A stretch of 22,052 nucleotides of DNA, from contig CAMOFW010000005.1 in assembly GCA_946613765.1 (NCBI GenBank), positions 1-22,052 of the forward strand, written 5' to 3'. The position numbers were made by a program, and so were the translations under genes. Origin of the DNA: an uncultured Mycoplasmatota bacterium (lineage in GTDB: Bacteria; Bacillota_I; Bacilli_A; RF39; UBA660). Below are positions 7,083-13,854 of this stretch, piece after piece (positions within the stretch are counted from its first letter, which is position 1; each line of letters begins with the position of its first letter). The notes beneath the pieces were generated by a model, which saw only the letters and a program-made list of their open reading frames with translations, did not search any database and was not told where the DNA came from.

Positions 7083-8834
7083 ATGAAGTATGTTAAGAAG
7101 TCTTTAAATATTTCTTTTGTTATATTAACTTTAATATCTACATTCTTTGTTAGAATGCCTTTTTCTAATGCTAAAAGTTTTAAAGCTAAAGTAACTGGTA
7201 ATGCAGTTGCTTTAAGAGATAAACCAACTACTAAGAATTCAACTAGATTAGATACTTTAAATAGTGGTGATATTATTGATGTTTTAGATGATACTAAAAT
7301 ATATGATAAAGATAATAAAGATTGTACTGCTGGTTGGGTAAAAATAAAGTATGATGGTCAAGAAGGATATTTTTGCTCAGAATTTTATACTGCAGATTTA
7401 TCTGATCAATATTTAAGACCATGGAATACTCCTAAGAAAGCAATAGTAGGTGGAGCTATGTATATTGCTAAGGGATATATATCTAAAGGACAATATACTT
7501 CATATTTAAAAAAATATAATGTTAATCCTAGTGGTAGTTATGCTGTATATACACATTTATATCAAGCTAATATATCTGCACCTAAATCAGAAGCTTATAC
7601 TTCATTTTTAGCTTATTATAAAAATAATGCTATGGGTTTACCATTTAATTTTTCTATACCTGTATATGAAAATATGGGGGAAACTAATTATAATCCTTCA
7701 ACTGGTAAAACAGATGCTAATTTAGATAGAATAGATACAGTAAAAGATGAGGAATTTGAAAAGAAGTTAGTAGATTTTCCTGATTCATATAAACCTTATT
7801 TAAGAGCATTACATGATGAACATCCAAGTTGGTCATTTACTGCGATGAAAACTAATTTAGATTTTACTACTGCTGCTACTAATTTTAGATTAACAGGTGC
7901 TATTAATTCTACTAATACTAAGTTAACTGAATTAGATGCTAATGGTAAACCTGTACCAACAAATGAAAAGAATTGGTATTATCCAAATTTGGGTGCAGTT
8001 AAATATTATATGGATCCAAGAAATTGGTTAAATGAAACTTTTGTATTTATGTTTGAAAATTTATCATATATTCAAGTAGATGATAAAGTAGTTAAGAGTG
8101 TATTAAGTAGAAATGCTGCGATAGCTGAATATGATGCTATAGATAATCAATCATTTGTATCTATTTATCAAGAAGCTGGTAAAACAGCTAATGTTAATCC
8201 AGTTTATTTAGCATCATTATCAGTACAAGAAATTAATTCATCTAATACGAGTGGTAATAAGTTTACTTATAATGGAGTAGAGTATGAAGGATTATTTAAC
8301 TTCTATAACATTGGTGCTTATTCTTCTGAATCTAATCCACTAAGAGCTGGTCTTGTTTGGGCTAGTGGTGGTTTATGTACACAATGTGCAACATATACTC
8401 CAGGTAGTAATCCTGTTGAACCAACACCAACACCAACTCCAGCTCCAGCACCTGTAGGTGATGTTAAAAACATTGGTGCTAAAGTTAATGGTAGTTATGT
8501 TAGTGGTATAGCACTTGGAACAACTGCTTCTAGTATTCAAGCTAAAGATCTTAATTTAACTTATAGTACTACAGGTGTTATTGGAACAGGTACTACTATT
8601 AAATATAAAGATGGTACTACATTTACAGTTGTTATATATGGTGATTTATCTGGTGATGGTCAAATAAATAGTGCTGATTTATTAAAACTAAGACAACATT
8701 TATTAGGTACTAATAAACTGGGTGGTGCTTATTTAGAAGCTGCTAAAGTAACAGGTAATAATAATATTAATAGTGCTAATTTATTAAAAATTAGACAGTT
8801 CTTGCTTGGTACTACTAATATAAGTCAAGGATAG
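7083..8834 (+). CDS. Secreted SH3 / N-acetylglucosaminidase-like / dockerin-like protein
   Basis: A 583-residue exported protein. Signal peptide 1-30, probably cleaved after SNA. An SH3b-like wall-binding domain spans about 33-102. Residues 111-197 contain RPWNTPKKAIVGGA, a YISKGQYTSY stretch and FSIPVYENMG. Residues 230-430 contain FPDSYKPYLRALHDEHPSW, YYMDPRNWLNE, YLASLSVQEI (Glu383 as candidate catalytic acid), GLFNFYNIGA and GLVWASGG. These blocks are typical of Bacillota exo-acting N-acetylglucosaminidases, but here the normally C-terminal block precedes the core. A Pro/Thr/Ala linker (447-457) leads to a beta module and a dockerin-like pair of repeats (about 520-576). The role is inferred as peptidoglycan cleavage at the cell surface. 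It is the first gene of a two-gene operon, 10 bp before the next start. Confidence 0.85.
   Translation: MKYVKKSLNISFVILTLISTFFVRMPFSNAKSFKAKVTGNAVALRDKPTTKNSTRLDTLNSGDIIDVLDDTKIYDKDNKDCTAGWVKIKYDGQEGYFCSEFYTADLSDQYLRPWNTPKKAIVGGAMYIAKGYISKGQYTSYLKKYNVNPSGSYAVYTHLYQANISAPKSEAYTSFLAYYKNNAMGLPFNFSIPVYENMGETNYNPSTGKTDANLDRIDTVKDEEFEKKLVDFPDSYKPYLRALHDEHPSWSFTAMKTNLDFTTAATNFRLTGAINSTNTKLTELDANGKPVPTNEKNWYYPNLGAVKYYMDPRNWLNETFVFMFENLSYIQVDDKVVKSVLSRNAAIAEYDAIDNQSFVSIYQEAGKTANVNPVYLASLSVQEINSSNTSGNKFTYNGVEYEGLFNFYNIGAYSSESNPLRAGLVWASGGLCTQCATYTPGSNPVEPTPTPTPAPAPVGDVKNIGAKVNGSYVSGIALGTTASSIQAKDLNLTYSTTGVIGTGTTIKYKDGTTFTVVIYGDLSGDGQINSADLLKLRQHLLGTNKLGGAYLEAAKVTGNNNINSANLLKIRQFLLGTTNISQG
8421..8453 (+). 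repeat. Low-complexity Pro/Thr/Ala linker repeat
   Basis: Alternating CCA with ACA/ACT/GCT/GCA codons encode a PTPTPTPAPAP linker between the enzyme part and the C-terminal dockerin-like part. It is a local GC-rich patch in otherwise AT-rich DNA and a likely site of length variation. Confidence 0.75.
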
Positions 8835-8844
8835 GAAGGTATTT

Positions 8845-10188
8845 ATGAAAAGAATAAATTATATATTATTTGGGTTAATAAGTTTTATGTTATTAACAGT
8901 TAGTGTTAAAGCTGCACCTAGTGCTGGTTTATCAGTTTCGTCTAGAACTGTTGAAAATGGTAAAAGTGTAACTGCTACTGTTACTATTAAAAATGCTGCT
9001 GCTTGGAATGTTAAAATAACTTCGTCTGGTAACACATATGGATGTACTCAAGCATGGGCTGATGCTACTAGTAATGGAAATAACGCAACTAAGAGTTTTT
9101 CTACAACATGTAAGGCTAATTCTTTAGGTACAATTGCTTTTGTTTTATCTGGTGATATAACTAGTGCTGATGGAACTAATATTAATGTTAGTGGAACACA
9201 AAGAGTTAGTGTTGTTGAACCAAGAAAGGCTAGTACTAATAATGCTTTAAAAGCATTGGGTGTTGAAGGATATGAGTTAACTCCAGCATTTGATAGTGAA
9301 GTATTAGAATATTCTGTTAATGTTGCTAGTGAAGTTAATACTGTTAAATTAACTGGTACTAAACAAGATAGTTATGCTAGTGTTGAAGGTTTAGGAGAAA
9401 AAGAAGTAATTGAAGGTGCTAATAAGTTTGAGGTAGTTGTTACTGCTGAAAATGGTGCTACTAGAACATATAATGTTATTGTTAATGTTGTTGATAATAA
9501 TCCAGTTACTATTAAAGATGGATTAACTGTAGTTAAAAATAGTAAGTATGTTGAAATACCTGAAGGTTATGTTGAAGAAAAAATAACTGTAAATGGACAA
9601 GAAGTACCTGCATTTAAAAATGAATTCTTGAATATAGTTTTAATAGCAGTAAGAGATAATCAAGGTAATAATTATTTTTATGAAGTTAAAGATAATAATT
9701 ATTATAAGTTTGTTAATTTAAATGGTGTTAATGTAGTATTATATCCACAAGATAAAGAAATTAATATTAAAGGATTTGAAAAGACTAATGTTACTATTAA
9801 TGGTAATGAAGTTGTAGCCTATAAATTTAAAGATTTAGATAATTATTATTTAGTATATGCTAGAGATTTATCTACTAATGTTGAAAATATTTATATGTAT
9901 GATCAAAAGAATAATACATATCAAATATTTAATGAAGATTTGTTTAACGCTTTAACTAAAGATAATGAATTATATTTATATATGTTATGTGGTTCTTTAG
10001 GAGTTATCTTCTTGTGTATTATAATTATTATTTCTTTATCTAGAAGTAGAAGTAAAATAAATAAGAAAGTAGAAAATAAAGAAGAAGTAAAAGAAGAATT
10101 AATTAAAGAAGTAGAAGAAGATATAAAAGAGAATAAAAAGAAGAAGAATAAAAAAGAAGATTTAGAAGATCTATTTAAAGATTTATAA
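8845..10188 (+). CDS. Membrane-anchored surface protein with cohesin/Ig-like and cadherin-like domains
   Basis: A 447-residue protein. Signal peptide 1-23 (cleavage VKA|AP). The N-terminal beta-rich domain (about 25-124) has Cys67 and Cys89, which could form a disulfide, and resembles cohesin/Ig-type sandwiches; this assignment is weak. Residues 132-216 (LKALGVEGYELTPAF, YSVNV, VTAENGATRTYNVIV) match the cadherin-like beta-sandwich family PF12733. Residues 236-362 hold two copies of an unrecognised module of about 50 residues. One TM helix (about 376-398) is followed by a K/E-rich cytoplasmic tail of about 50 residues. AGGAAGG precedes ATG 8845, 10 bp after the dockerin-bearing upstream gene. 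The shared operon suggests it may receive or display that enzyme; this is inference. Confidence 0.82.
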   Translation: MKRINYILFGLISFMLLTVSVKAAPSAGLSVSSRTVENGKSVTATVTIKNAAAWNVKITSSGNTYGCTQAWADATSNGNNATKSFSTTCKANSLGTIAFVLSGDITSADGTNINVSGTQRVSVVEPRKASTNNALKALGVEGYELTPAFDSEVLEYSVNVASEVNTVKLTGTKQDSYASVEGLGEKEVIEGANKFEVVVTAENGATRTYNVIVNVVDNNPVTIKDGLTVVKNSKYVEIPEGYVEEKITVNGQEVPAFKNEFLNIVLIAVRDNQGNNYFYEVKDNNYYKFVNLNGVNVVLYPQDKEINIKGFEKTNVTINGNEVVAYKFKDLDNYYLVYARDLSTNVENIYMYDQKNNTYQIFNEDLFNALTKDNELYLYMLCGSLGVIFLCIIIIISLSRSRSKINKKVENKEEVKEELIKEVEEDIKENKKKKNKKEDLEDLFKDL

Positions 10189-10198
10189 TCTTCTTTTT
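10151..10198 (+). terminator. Possible terminator of the surface-protein operon
   Basis: 12-bp perfect arms (10151-10162 and 10187-10198) with a 24-nt loop, or alternatively a short 6-bp hairpin (10178-10183/10187-10192). Both are followed by T at 10194-10198. Weaker than the other terminators in the window, so some read-through is possible. Confidence 0.4.
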
Positions 10199-10209
10199 GG
10201 TTAAACGTG

Positions 10210-10218
10210 TGTTATACT
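10210..10218 (+). promoter_or_regulatory. Extended -10 promoter of the 10250 gene
   Basis: TGTTATACT: TG plus n plus TATACT (one mismatch). No convincing -35. AAAGGAG near 10237-10243 serves ATG 10250. Confidence 0.6.
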
Positions 10219-10249
10219 ATTTATATATACTGTAATAAAGGAGTAAATC

Positions 10250-10717
10250 ATGTTTGAGAAAATATTTTTAAAAAGTAAAATGTTGAAACAGAAAAAATGT
10301 TTAATTGCTTTGTCATATATATTAAAAGATGAAAATGTATTAATATATAAAACAGCTCAAGGATTAATTAAATGTCATGAATCATATCAATATCATAAAT
10401 ATAGAATGAATACTCTTGAGGGAATTAGACTTTTTTATATGGATGATTTAAAAGAACATGAAGAAATGCTTAAGCATAAAGATTTAGAAGATTCAAAGAA
10501 AATGAAATATGAAGAGTTTATTGCAGCTGATAAAATGTTATTAAGTGAATTAACTGATGAGTTTATTGATGCATATAATAAAATTGTTTTAGATATCAAT
10601 GTTGTGGCAAAGTTACAAAAATATTTAGATGTAGAGCATCAAGAATTACTTTTACAATTCTATAATTTAATTGGAGATACAAATCAAGAAGAATTATTAG
10701 GAAATAAAAAAAGATAA
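10250..10717 (+). CDS. Hypothetical helical cytoplasmic protein
   Basis: A 155-residue protein with no signal peptide or TM segment. It is rich in Lys, Glu and Leu and looks all-alpha, with long amphipathic stretches such as YMDDLKEHEEMLKHKDLEDS (about 64-83) and EFIDAYNKIVLDINVVAKLQ. Two cysteine residues (KKCLIA, KCHESY) are not arranged as a metal site. It has a faint resemblance in size and helicity to YlbF/YmcA-type small helical proteins, but I see no diagnostic motif and do not assign it. It is a single-gene unit between its own promoter and a strong bidirectional terminator. Confidence 0.8.
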   Translation: MFEKIFLKSKMLKQKKCLIALSYILKDENVLIYKTAQGLIKCHESYQYHKYRMNTLEGIRLFYMDDLKEHEEMLKHKDLEDSKKMKYEEFIAADKMLLSELTDEFIDAYNKIVLDINVVAKLQKYLDVEHQELLLQFYNLIGDTNQEELLGNKKR

Positions 10718-10736
10718 GCTTTAAGCTTATCTTTTT
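10706..10736. terminator. Bidirectional terminator between convergent genes
   Basis: A near-perfect palindrome centred at 10722: five A, GATAAGCTT, T, then the exact reverse complement ending in five T at 10732-10736 (seven A at 10706-10712 serve the other strand). It contains the stop codon of the plus-strand gene (10715-10717) and ends 3 nt before the minus-strand gene's stop. Confidence 0.9.
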
Positions 10737-10739
10737 AAG

Positions 10740-11570
10740 TTAGAATAAGTTAACTATTAATCCGATTATTGAACCTATTAGATATATTAAACCAAGAATA
10801 GTTAAATTTTCTTTTATGTTTTTATTTGATTTAAATAATATTACTAATGCTATACCTGAGTTTGTTAATAAACCTGCAAGTAATGAGCCTAGTGATAAGG
10901 CATTGTTTAAATATAATTCTGTTATTATTACTGATGCACCACAGTTTGGAATAAGTCCAATTAGTGATGAAATAAATGGTCCAAAGATAGAACCTTGTAA
11001 TAATATTTTACTTAATAATTCTTCTAGTCCTAATTCAAATACTGCATTTAATATAATATTGATAATAACTACAAATAGAGCAATATTTAATGTGTGTTTT
11101 AAACTTGATAAGATTAATGAATGTTTCTTATCATGACAATTACAATGATCTTTTTCACATAAATCAAATGTTTCATGATTAGTTTTTCTATATATTAAAT
11201 CAATTAATATACCAAATACCATACCAACTAATATTTTAAATAATACTATTTTTAAGATAAATGATAATTCAACTTGTTCACTTAACATTATTGGTAACAT
11301 TTCATCACTTGTTGCTAGGTATATTGATATTAATGTACCAAGTGAAATGATTCTTGTTACATATAGGTTAGATGCAAGGGATGCAAAACCACATTGTGGA
11401 ACACCACCTAGAATAGATCCTACTACTGGTCCAAACTTACCAGCTTTTTTTAATATTTCTTTGTTTTTTAATTTGTGTTCTACTAATTCAATAATTAAGA
11501 ATGCTATAAATAAAAATGGTAATAGTTTTAATGTATCTAATAGTGCATCTGTTAAAATATCTAATATCAT
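10740..11570 (-). CDS. Multi-pass heavy-metal exporter, ArsP_2 / putative manganese transporter family
   Basis: A 276-residue integral membrane protein with about eight hydrophobic segments. It contains an internal duplication: residues 46-96 (FGPVVGSILGGVPQCGF...SLGTLISIYLATSDEMLPIML) align with 196-246 (FGPFISSLIGLIPNCGAS...SLGSLLAGLLTNSG...). Each half carries a P-x-C-G motif (VPQCGF at 57-62, IPNCGA at 207-212). The loop between them (about 137-150) is Cys/His-rich, with C138, H142, C143, C145, H146 and H150, suiting metal binding. The family is annotated variously as arsenic efflux or putative manganese transporter, and the true substrate is not evident. Start ATG 11570 has AAAGGAG upstream on the minus strand. 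It lies 27 bp behind the orphan gene, with its own candidate promoter. Confidence 0.85.
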   Translation of the reverse strand: MILDILTDALLDTLKLLPFLFIAFLIIELVEHKLKNKEILKKAGKFGPVVGSILGGVPQCGFASLASNLYVTRIISLGTLISIYLATSDEMLPIMLSEQVELSFILKIVLFKILVGMVFGILIDLIYRKTNHETFDLCEKDHCNCHDKKHSLILSSLKHTLNIALFVVIINIILNAVFELGLEELLSKILLQGSIFGPFISSLIGLIPNCGASVIITELYLNNALSLGSLLAGLLTNSGIALVILFKSNKNIKENLTILGLIYLIGSIIGLIVNLF

Positions 11571-11596
11571 ATGTTCAACTCCTTTAATTAGTATAT

Positions 11597-11605
11597 ATTA
11601 TATCA
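11597..11605 (-). promoter_or_regulatory. Candidate extended -10 promoter of the metal exporter
   Basis: On the minus strand, TGATATAAT (TG at 11605-11604, TATAAT at 11602-11597). It overlaps the stop codon of the upstream orphan gene and would give a 5' leader of about 20 nt. The surrounding AT-rich sequence raises the chance of a random match. There is no room for a riboswitch. Confidence 0.5.
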
Positions 11606-12218
11606 TATTTTCCTCTTTATTTATTCTTCTTCTAACTAATGCTCTATAGGTTGCATTAGTTAATGGTAAATTTTGTTCTTCTAGCTCTTTAAATGCTAAT
11701 TCTTTTAGTTCTTGTGACACTTTAATATTACCTGAGTAATAAACTATTTTTACTTCTTTTTCTAAGGTAGTTTTGTCACTTCTTAAATCAGTATATAAAT
11801 TATTTATTATAGGACTTCTTTTATATGATGCAAAGTTTTCATTAAAGAATAATGAACTTAGTTTAGTTCTTTTATAATAGTCAATAATATCTAAATTATT
11901 ATCTCTTATTTCTTGAATAATCTTTTCTGCTTGTTCTTTAGTTTTATCTTCTCTTGATAATATTTCTACAGTTTTTTCTTTATCTATTTTTTCAAATGTC
12001 CATATTAGATTTTGTTTACTTTGATAATTTATATAAGGAAAAGGTATATAGTTATAAAACGAATAATCAAATAAACTTAAACCACTATCATAAATTAAAT
12101 CTAGGTAATATTCTGCTAAAGTATAGTAATCCTTTTTATTTATGTTTTTAAATCCAATTTTATTGTAGCGATTCATTATTCTATTTATTTCTAATAATTG
12201 CTCTTTAGTTGTACTCAT
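11598..12218 (-). CDS. Hypothetical protein
   Basis: A 206-residue soluble protein with no signal peptide or TM helix. The N-terminal half is rich in aromatic residues (YYTLAEYYLDLIYDSG; FDYSFYNYIPFPYINY). The middle is Lys/Glu-rich and helical (KEKTVEILSREDKTKEQAEK), and the C-terminus is basic (YRALVRRRINKEE). I do not recognise a family. AAAGGGG lies upstream of ATG 12218; another ATG 7 nt upstream is out of frame. It is divergent from the polysaccharide operon and codirectional with the metal exporter 27 bp downstream, so it could be linked to either; the sequence does not decide. No terminator is visible between it and the exporter. Confidence 0.8.
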   Translation of the reverse strand: MSTTKEQLLEINRIMNRYNKIGFKNINKKDYYTLAEYYLDLIYDSGLSLFDYSFYNYIPFPYINYQSKQNLIWTFEKIDKEKTVEILSREDKTKEQAEKIIQEIRDNNLDIIDYYKRTKLSSLFFNENFASYKRSPIINNLYTDLRSDKTTLEKEVKIVYYSGNIKVSQELKELAFKELEEQNLPLTNATYRALVRRRINKEENMI

Positions 12219-12248
12219 AAGTCATTTCCCCTTTAAATAACGTTAGTT

Positions 12249-12277
12249 ATTATATAAGATAAATACTATAAAATCAA
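12249..12277 (-). promoter_or_regulatory. Candidate promoter of the minus-strand orphan gene
   Basis: On the minus strand, TTGATT (12277-12272), 17-bp spacer, perfect TATAAT (12254-12249). The leader to ATG 12218 is about 24 nt. The -35 box overlaps the loop and inner arm of the 12-bp dyad. Confidence 0.6.
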
Positions 12278-12293
12278 TCATTTTTATAGTATT
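12262..12293. promoter_or_regulatory. 12-bp-arm inverted repeat between divergent promoters
   Basis: AATACTATAAAA (12262-12273), an 8-nt spacer, then its exact reverse complement (12282-12293). It covers the -35 region of both divergent promoters. It could be an operator or a cruciform-prone AT dyad; no T tract follows, so it is not a typical terminator. Confidence 0.5.
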
Positions 12294-12306
12294 GTTTAGT
12301 TATATT

Positions 12307-12315
12307 TGATATAAT
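12307..12315 (+). promoter_or_regulatory. Extended -10 promoter of the polysaccharide operon
   Basis: TGATATAAT with perfect TATAAT at 12310-12315 and TG at 12307-12308; no clear -35. The start site near 12322 leaves a leader of about 17 nt. No other promoter or terminator is obvious until 21933, so ten genes probably depend on it. Confidence 0.7.
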
Positions 12316-12325
12316 ATTCATAATG

Positions 12326-12334
12326 AGTGGTGAT
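12326..12334 (+). promoter_or_regulatory. Ribosome binding site fixing the start at 12339
   Basis: AGTGGTGAT, 4 nt before ATG 12339, matches the AGGAGGTGAT consensus. The in-frame GTG at 12327 lies inside this site and cannot be the start. Confidence 0.7.
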
Positions 12335-12338
12335 AAAC

Positions 12339-13073
12339 ATGAAAGATGATTATGCAATAAAAGTAAGTAACATGACTAAGACTTTTAAATTGTATAGTGA
12401 TAAAGCAAATACAATGAAAGAAAGATTGGTTAGAGGTTGGAAATCTAAACCAGAAGTTAGAACTGTTTTAAAAAATATTAATGTTGAAATTAAGAAGGGT
12501 GAAACAGTAGCATTAATTGGTGTTAATGGTTCTGGTAAATCAACTTTATTAAAGTTAATGACTAAGATTATTTATCCAAATAAAGGTACTGTTAAAACTA
12601 ATGGTAAGTTAACTTCTTTACTTGAATTAGGTGCAGGATTCCATCCAGATTTTACTGGTAGAGAAAATATTTATTTTAATGCTGCTATATTTGGTTTAAC
12701 TAAAGAAGAAATAGATAAAAGACTTAATGATATTATTGAATTTAGTGAACTAGGAGAATTTATTGATAGTCCTATTAGAACTTATTCATCAGGTATGTAT
12801 ATGCGTTTAGCATTTAGTGTTGCTATTAACGTTGATGCTGAAATATTATTAATCGATGAAATCTTAGCAGTAGGAGATCAACATTTCCAAGATAAGTGTT
12901 TTGCTAAGCTTCATGAGTTAGCTAAAAGTAATATGACAATTGTAATTGTTTCTCATGCGCTTGGTCCAATTAAAGATTTGTGCAATAGAGCTATTTGGAT
13001 TAGTGATGGAGAAGTTAAAGAAGATGGTAAATGTGATAAAGTTATAGATGATTACTTGAAGGAGTGTGCTTAA
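12339..13073 (+). CDS. Polysaccharide/teichoic acid ABC exporter ATPase (Wzt/TagH-like, short form)
   Basis: A 244-residue ATPase that powers export of lipid-linked polysaccharide with the permease encoded next. Walker A is GVNGSGKS (61-68), the signature YSSGMYMRL (149-157), Walker B ILLIDE (169-174), and the H-loop His206. The E-L-G-A-G-F-H-P stretch (96-103) and the SSGM signature are typical of O-antigen/teichoic acid exporters and not of drug exporters. The protein ends after the nucleotide-binding domain, without the C-terminal carbohydrate-binding domain of Wzt O8/O9a or the extension of TagH. It resembles the short Wzt type used when synthesis and export are coupled. First gene of the operon; 1 bp separates it from the permease. 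Confidence 0.93.
   Translation: MKDDYAIKVSNMTKTFKLYSDKANTMKERLVRGWKSKPEVRTVLKNINVEIKKGETVALIGVNGSGKSTLLKLMTKIIYPNKGTVKTNGKLTSLLELGAGFHPDFTGRENIYFNAAIFGLTKEEIDKRLNDIIEFSELGEFIDSPIRTYSSGMYMRLAFSVAINVDAEILLIDEILAVGDQHFQDKCFAKLHELAKSNMTIVIVSHALGPIKDLCNRAIWISDGEVKEDGKCDKVIDDYLKECA
13059..13064 (+). promoter_or_regulatory. Ribosome binding site fixing the start at 13075
   Basis: AAGGAG, 10 nt before ATG 13075. The in-frame GTG at 13066 is only 1 nt from the site, so ATG is preferred. Confidence 0.65.
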
Positions 13074-13074
13074 G

Positions 13075-13851
13075 ATGAGTGTGTTTAATGAGTTATATAA
13101 ATATAGAGAACTTCTTAAGACTACAATAAAAAAAGATATTAGAGGTAAATATAAAGCATCTTTTTTAGGAGTTCTATGGTCATTTATTAATCCTTTACTA
13201 CAAGTATTAGTTTATGCGATTGTATTTCCATATATTATGAGAGTACAAACTCCTAACTATTTGATATTCTTAATATGCGGTATTATTCCATGGACTTGGT
13301 TTACTTATAGTTTATCTAATGGTACTACTAGTATTACTAATAATGCTAATTTAATTAAGAAAGTATATTTTCCAAGAGAAATACTTCCTATTAGTGTTGT
13401 CACATCTGGTTTAATTAATTTCTTAATATCATGTGTGATTATATTAATATTTGTATTACTTGGTGGAGTAGGATTATCATGGCATTTAGTATTCTTACCA
13501 GTAATAGCGATTGCACAGTATTTATTTACATTAGCTGCAGTTTTCTTATTAAGTGCATTTAATGTATATGTAAAAGATGTAGAATACATGGTAGTATTCT
13601 TACTTAATATATTCTTTTATGCTACACCAGTATTATATAGTGTAGATATGTTTAGTGGTTCATGGTTAGCTTGGATATTTAAACTAAATCCAATGGCTCA
13701 CTTTATTAATGCCTATAGAGATATATTCTATGTACATCAAATACCACAACTAGAAAATATATTATTCTTGATTTTGTTAGGATTTATTCTAGTTGGATTA
13801 TGTTATTTAGTATTTAAAAAACTTGAAAAGAGATTTGCTGAGGAGGTTTAG
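13075..13851 (+). CDS. Polysaccharide ABC exporter permease (Wzm/TagG-like, ABC-2 type)
   Basis: A 258-residue ABC-2 permease. An N-terminal amphipathic segment with the family motif DIRGKYKASFLGVLWSFINP (20-39) is followed by six hydrophobic segments. The sequence includes NLIKKVYFPREILP (about 91-104), typical of the TagG/Wzm coupling and gate region, and FNVYVKDVEY (about 163-172). Length is normal for the family. With the upstream ATPase it forms the exporter that moves undecaprenyl-diphosphate-linked polymer across the membrane. It is 1 bp from the ATPase and 3 bp from the next gene. The role is secure; the polymer identity is not shown by this protein. Confidence 0.93.
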   Translation: MSVFNELYKYRELLKTTIKKDIRGKYKASFLGVLWSFINPLLQVLVYAIVFPYIMRVQTPNYLIFLICGIIPWTWFTYSLSNGTTSITNNANLIKKVYFPREILPISVVTSGLINFLISCVIILIFVLLGGVGLSWHLVFLPVIAIAQYLFTLAAVFLLSAFNVYVKDVEYMVVFLLNIFFYATPVLYSVDMFSGSWLAWIFKLNPMAHFINAYRDIFYVHQIPQLENILFLILLGFILVGLCYLVFKKLEKRFAEEV

Positions 13852-13854
13852 GTT

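Noticed and set aside
8421..8453. CRISPR-like or minisatellite repeat
   Set aside because: The periodicity is in codon pairs coding a Pro/Thr/Ala linker in a continuous reading frame; there are no spacers.
10250..10717. YlbF/YmcA family assignment for the helical orphan
   Set aside because: Only size and helicity agree; no diagnostic motif could be identified.
11571..11610. yybP-ykoY type manganese riboswitch before the metal exporter
   Set aside because: Only 27 bp separate the upstream stop from the start codon, far too short for that aptamer.
10816..11649. Two plus-strand open frames opposite the metal exporter
   Set aside because: They are antisense shadows of a clearly conserved membrane protein, with no ribosome site and implausible composition.
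12262..12293. Long AT hairpin as a transcription terminator
   Set aside because: No T tract follows either arm; the next bases are GTTTAG on one side and mixed sequence on the other. It fits an operator or chance dyad better.
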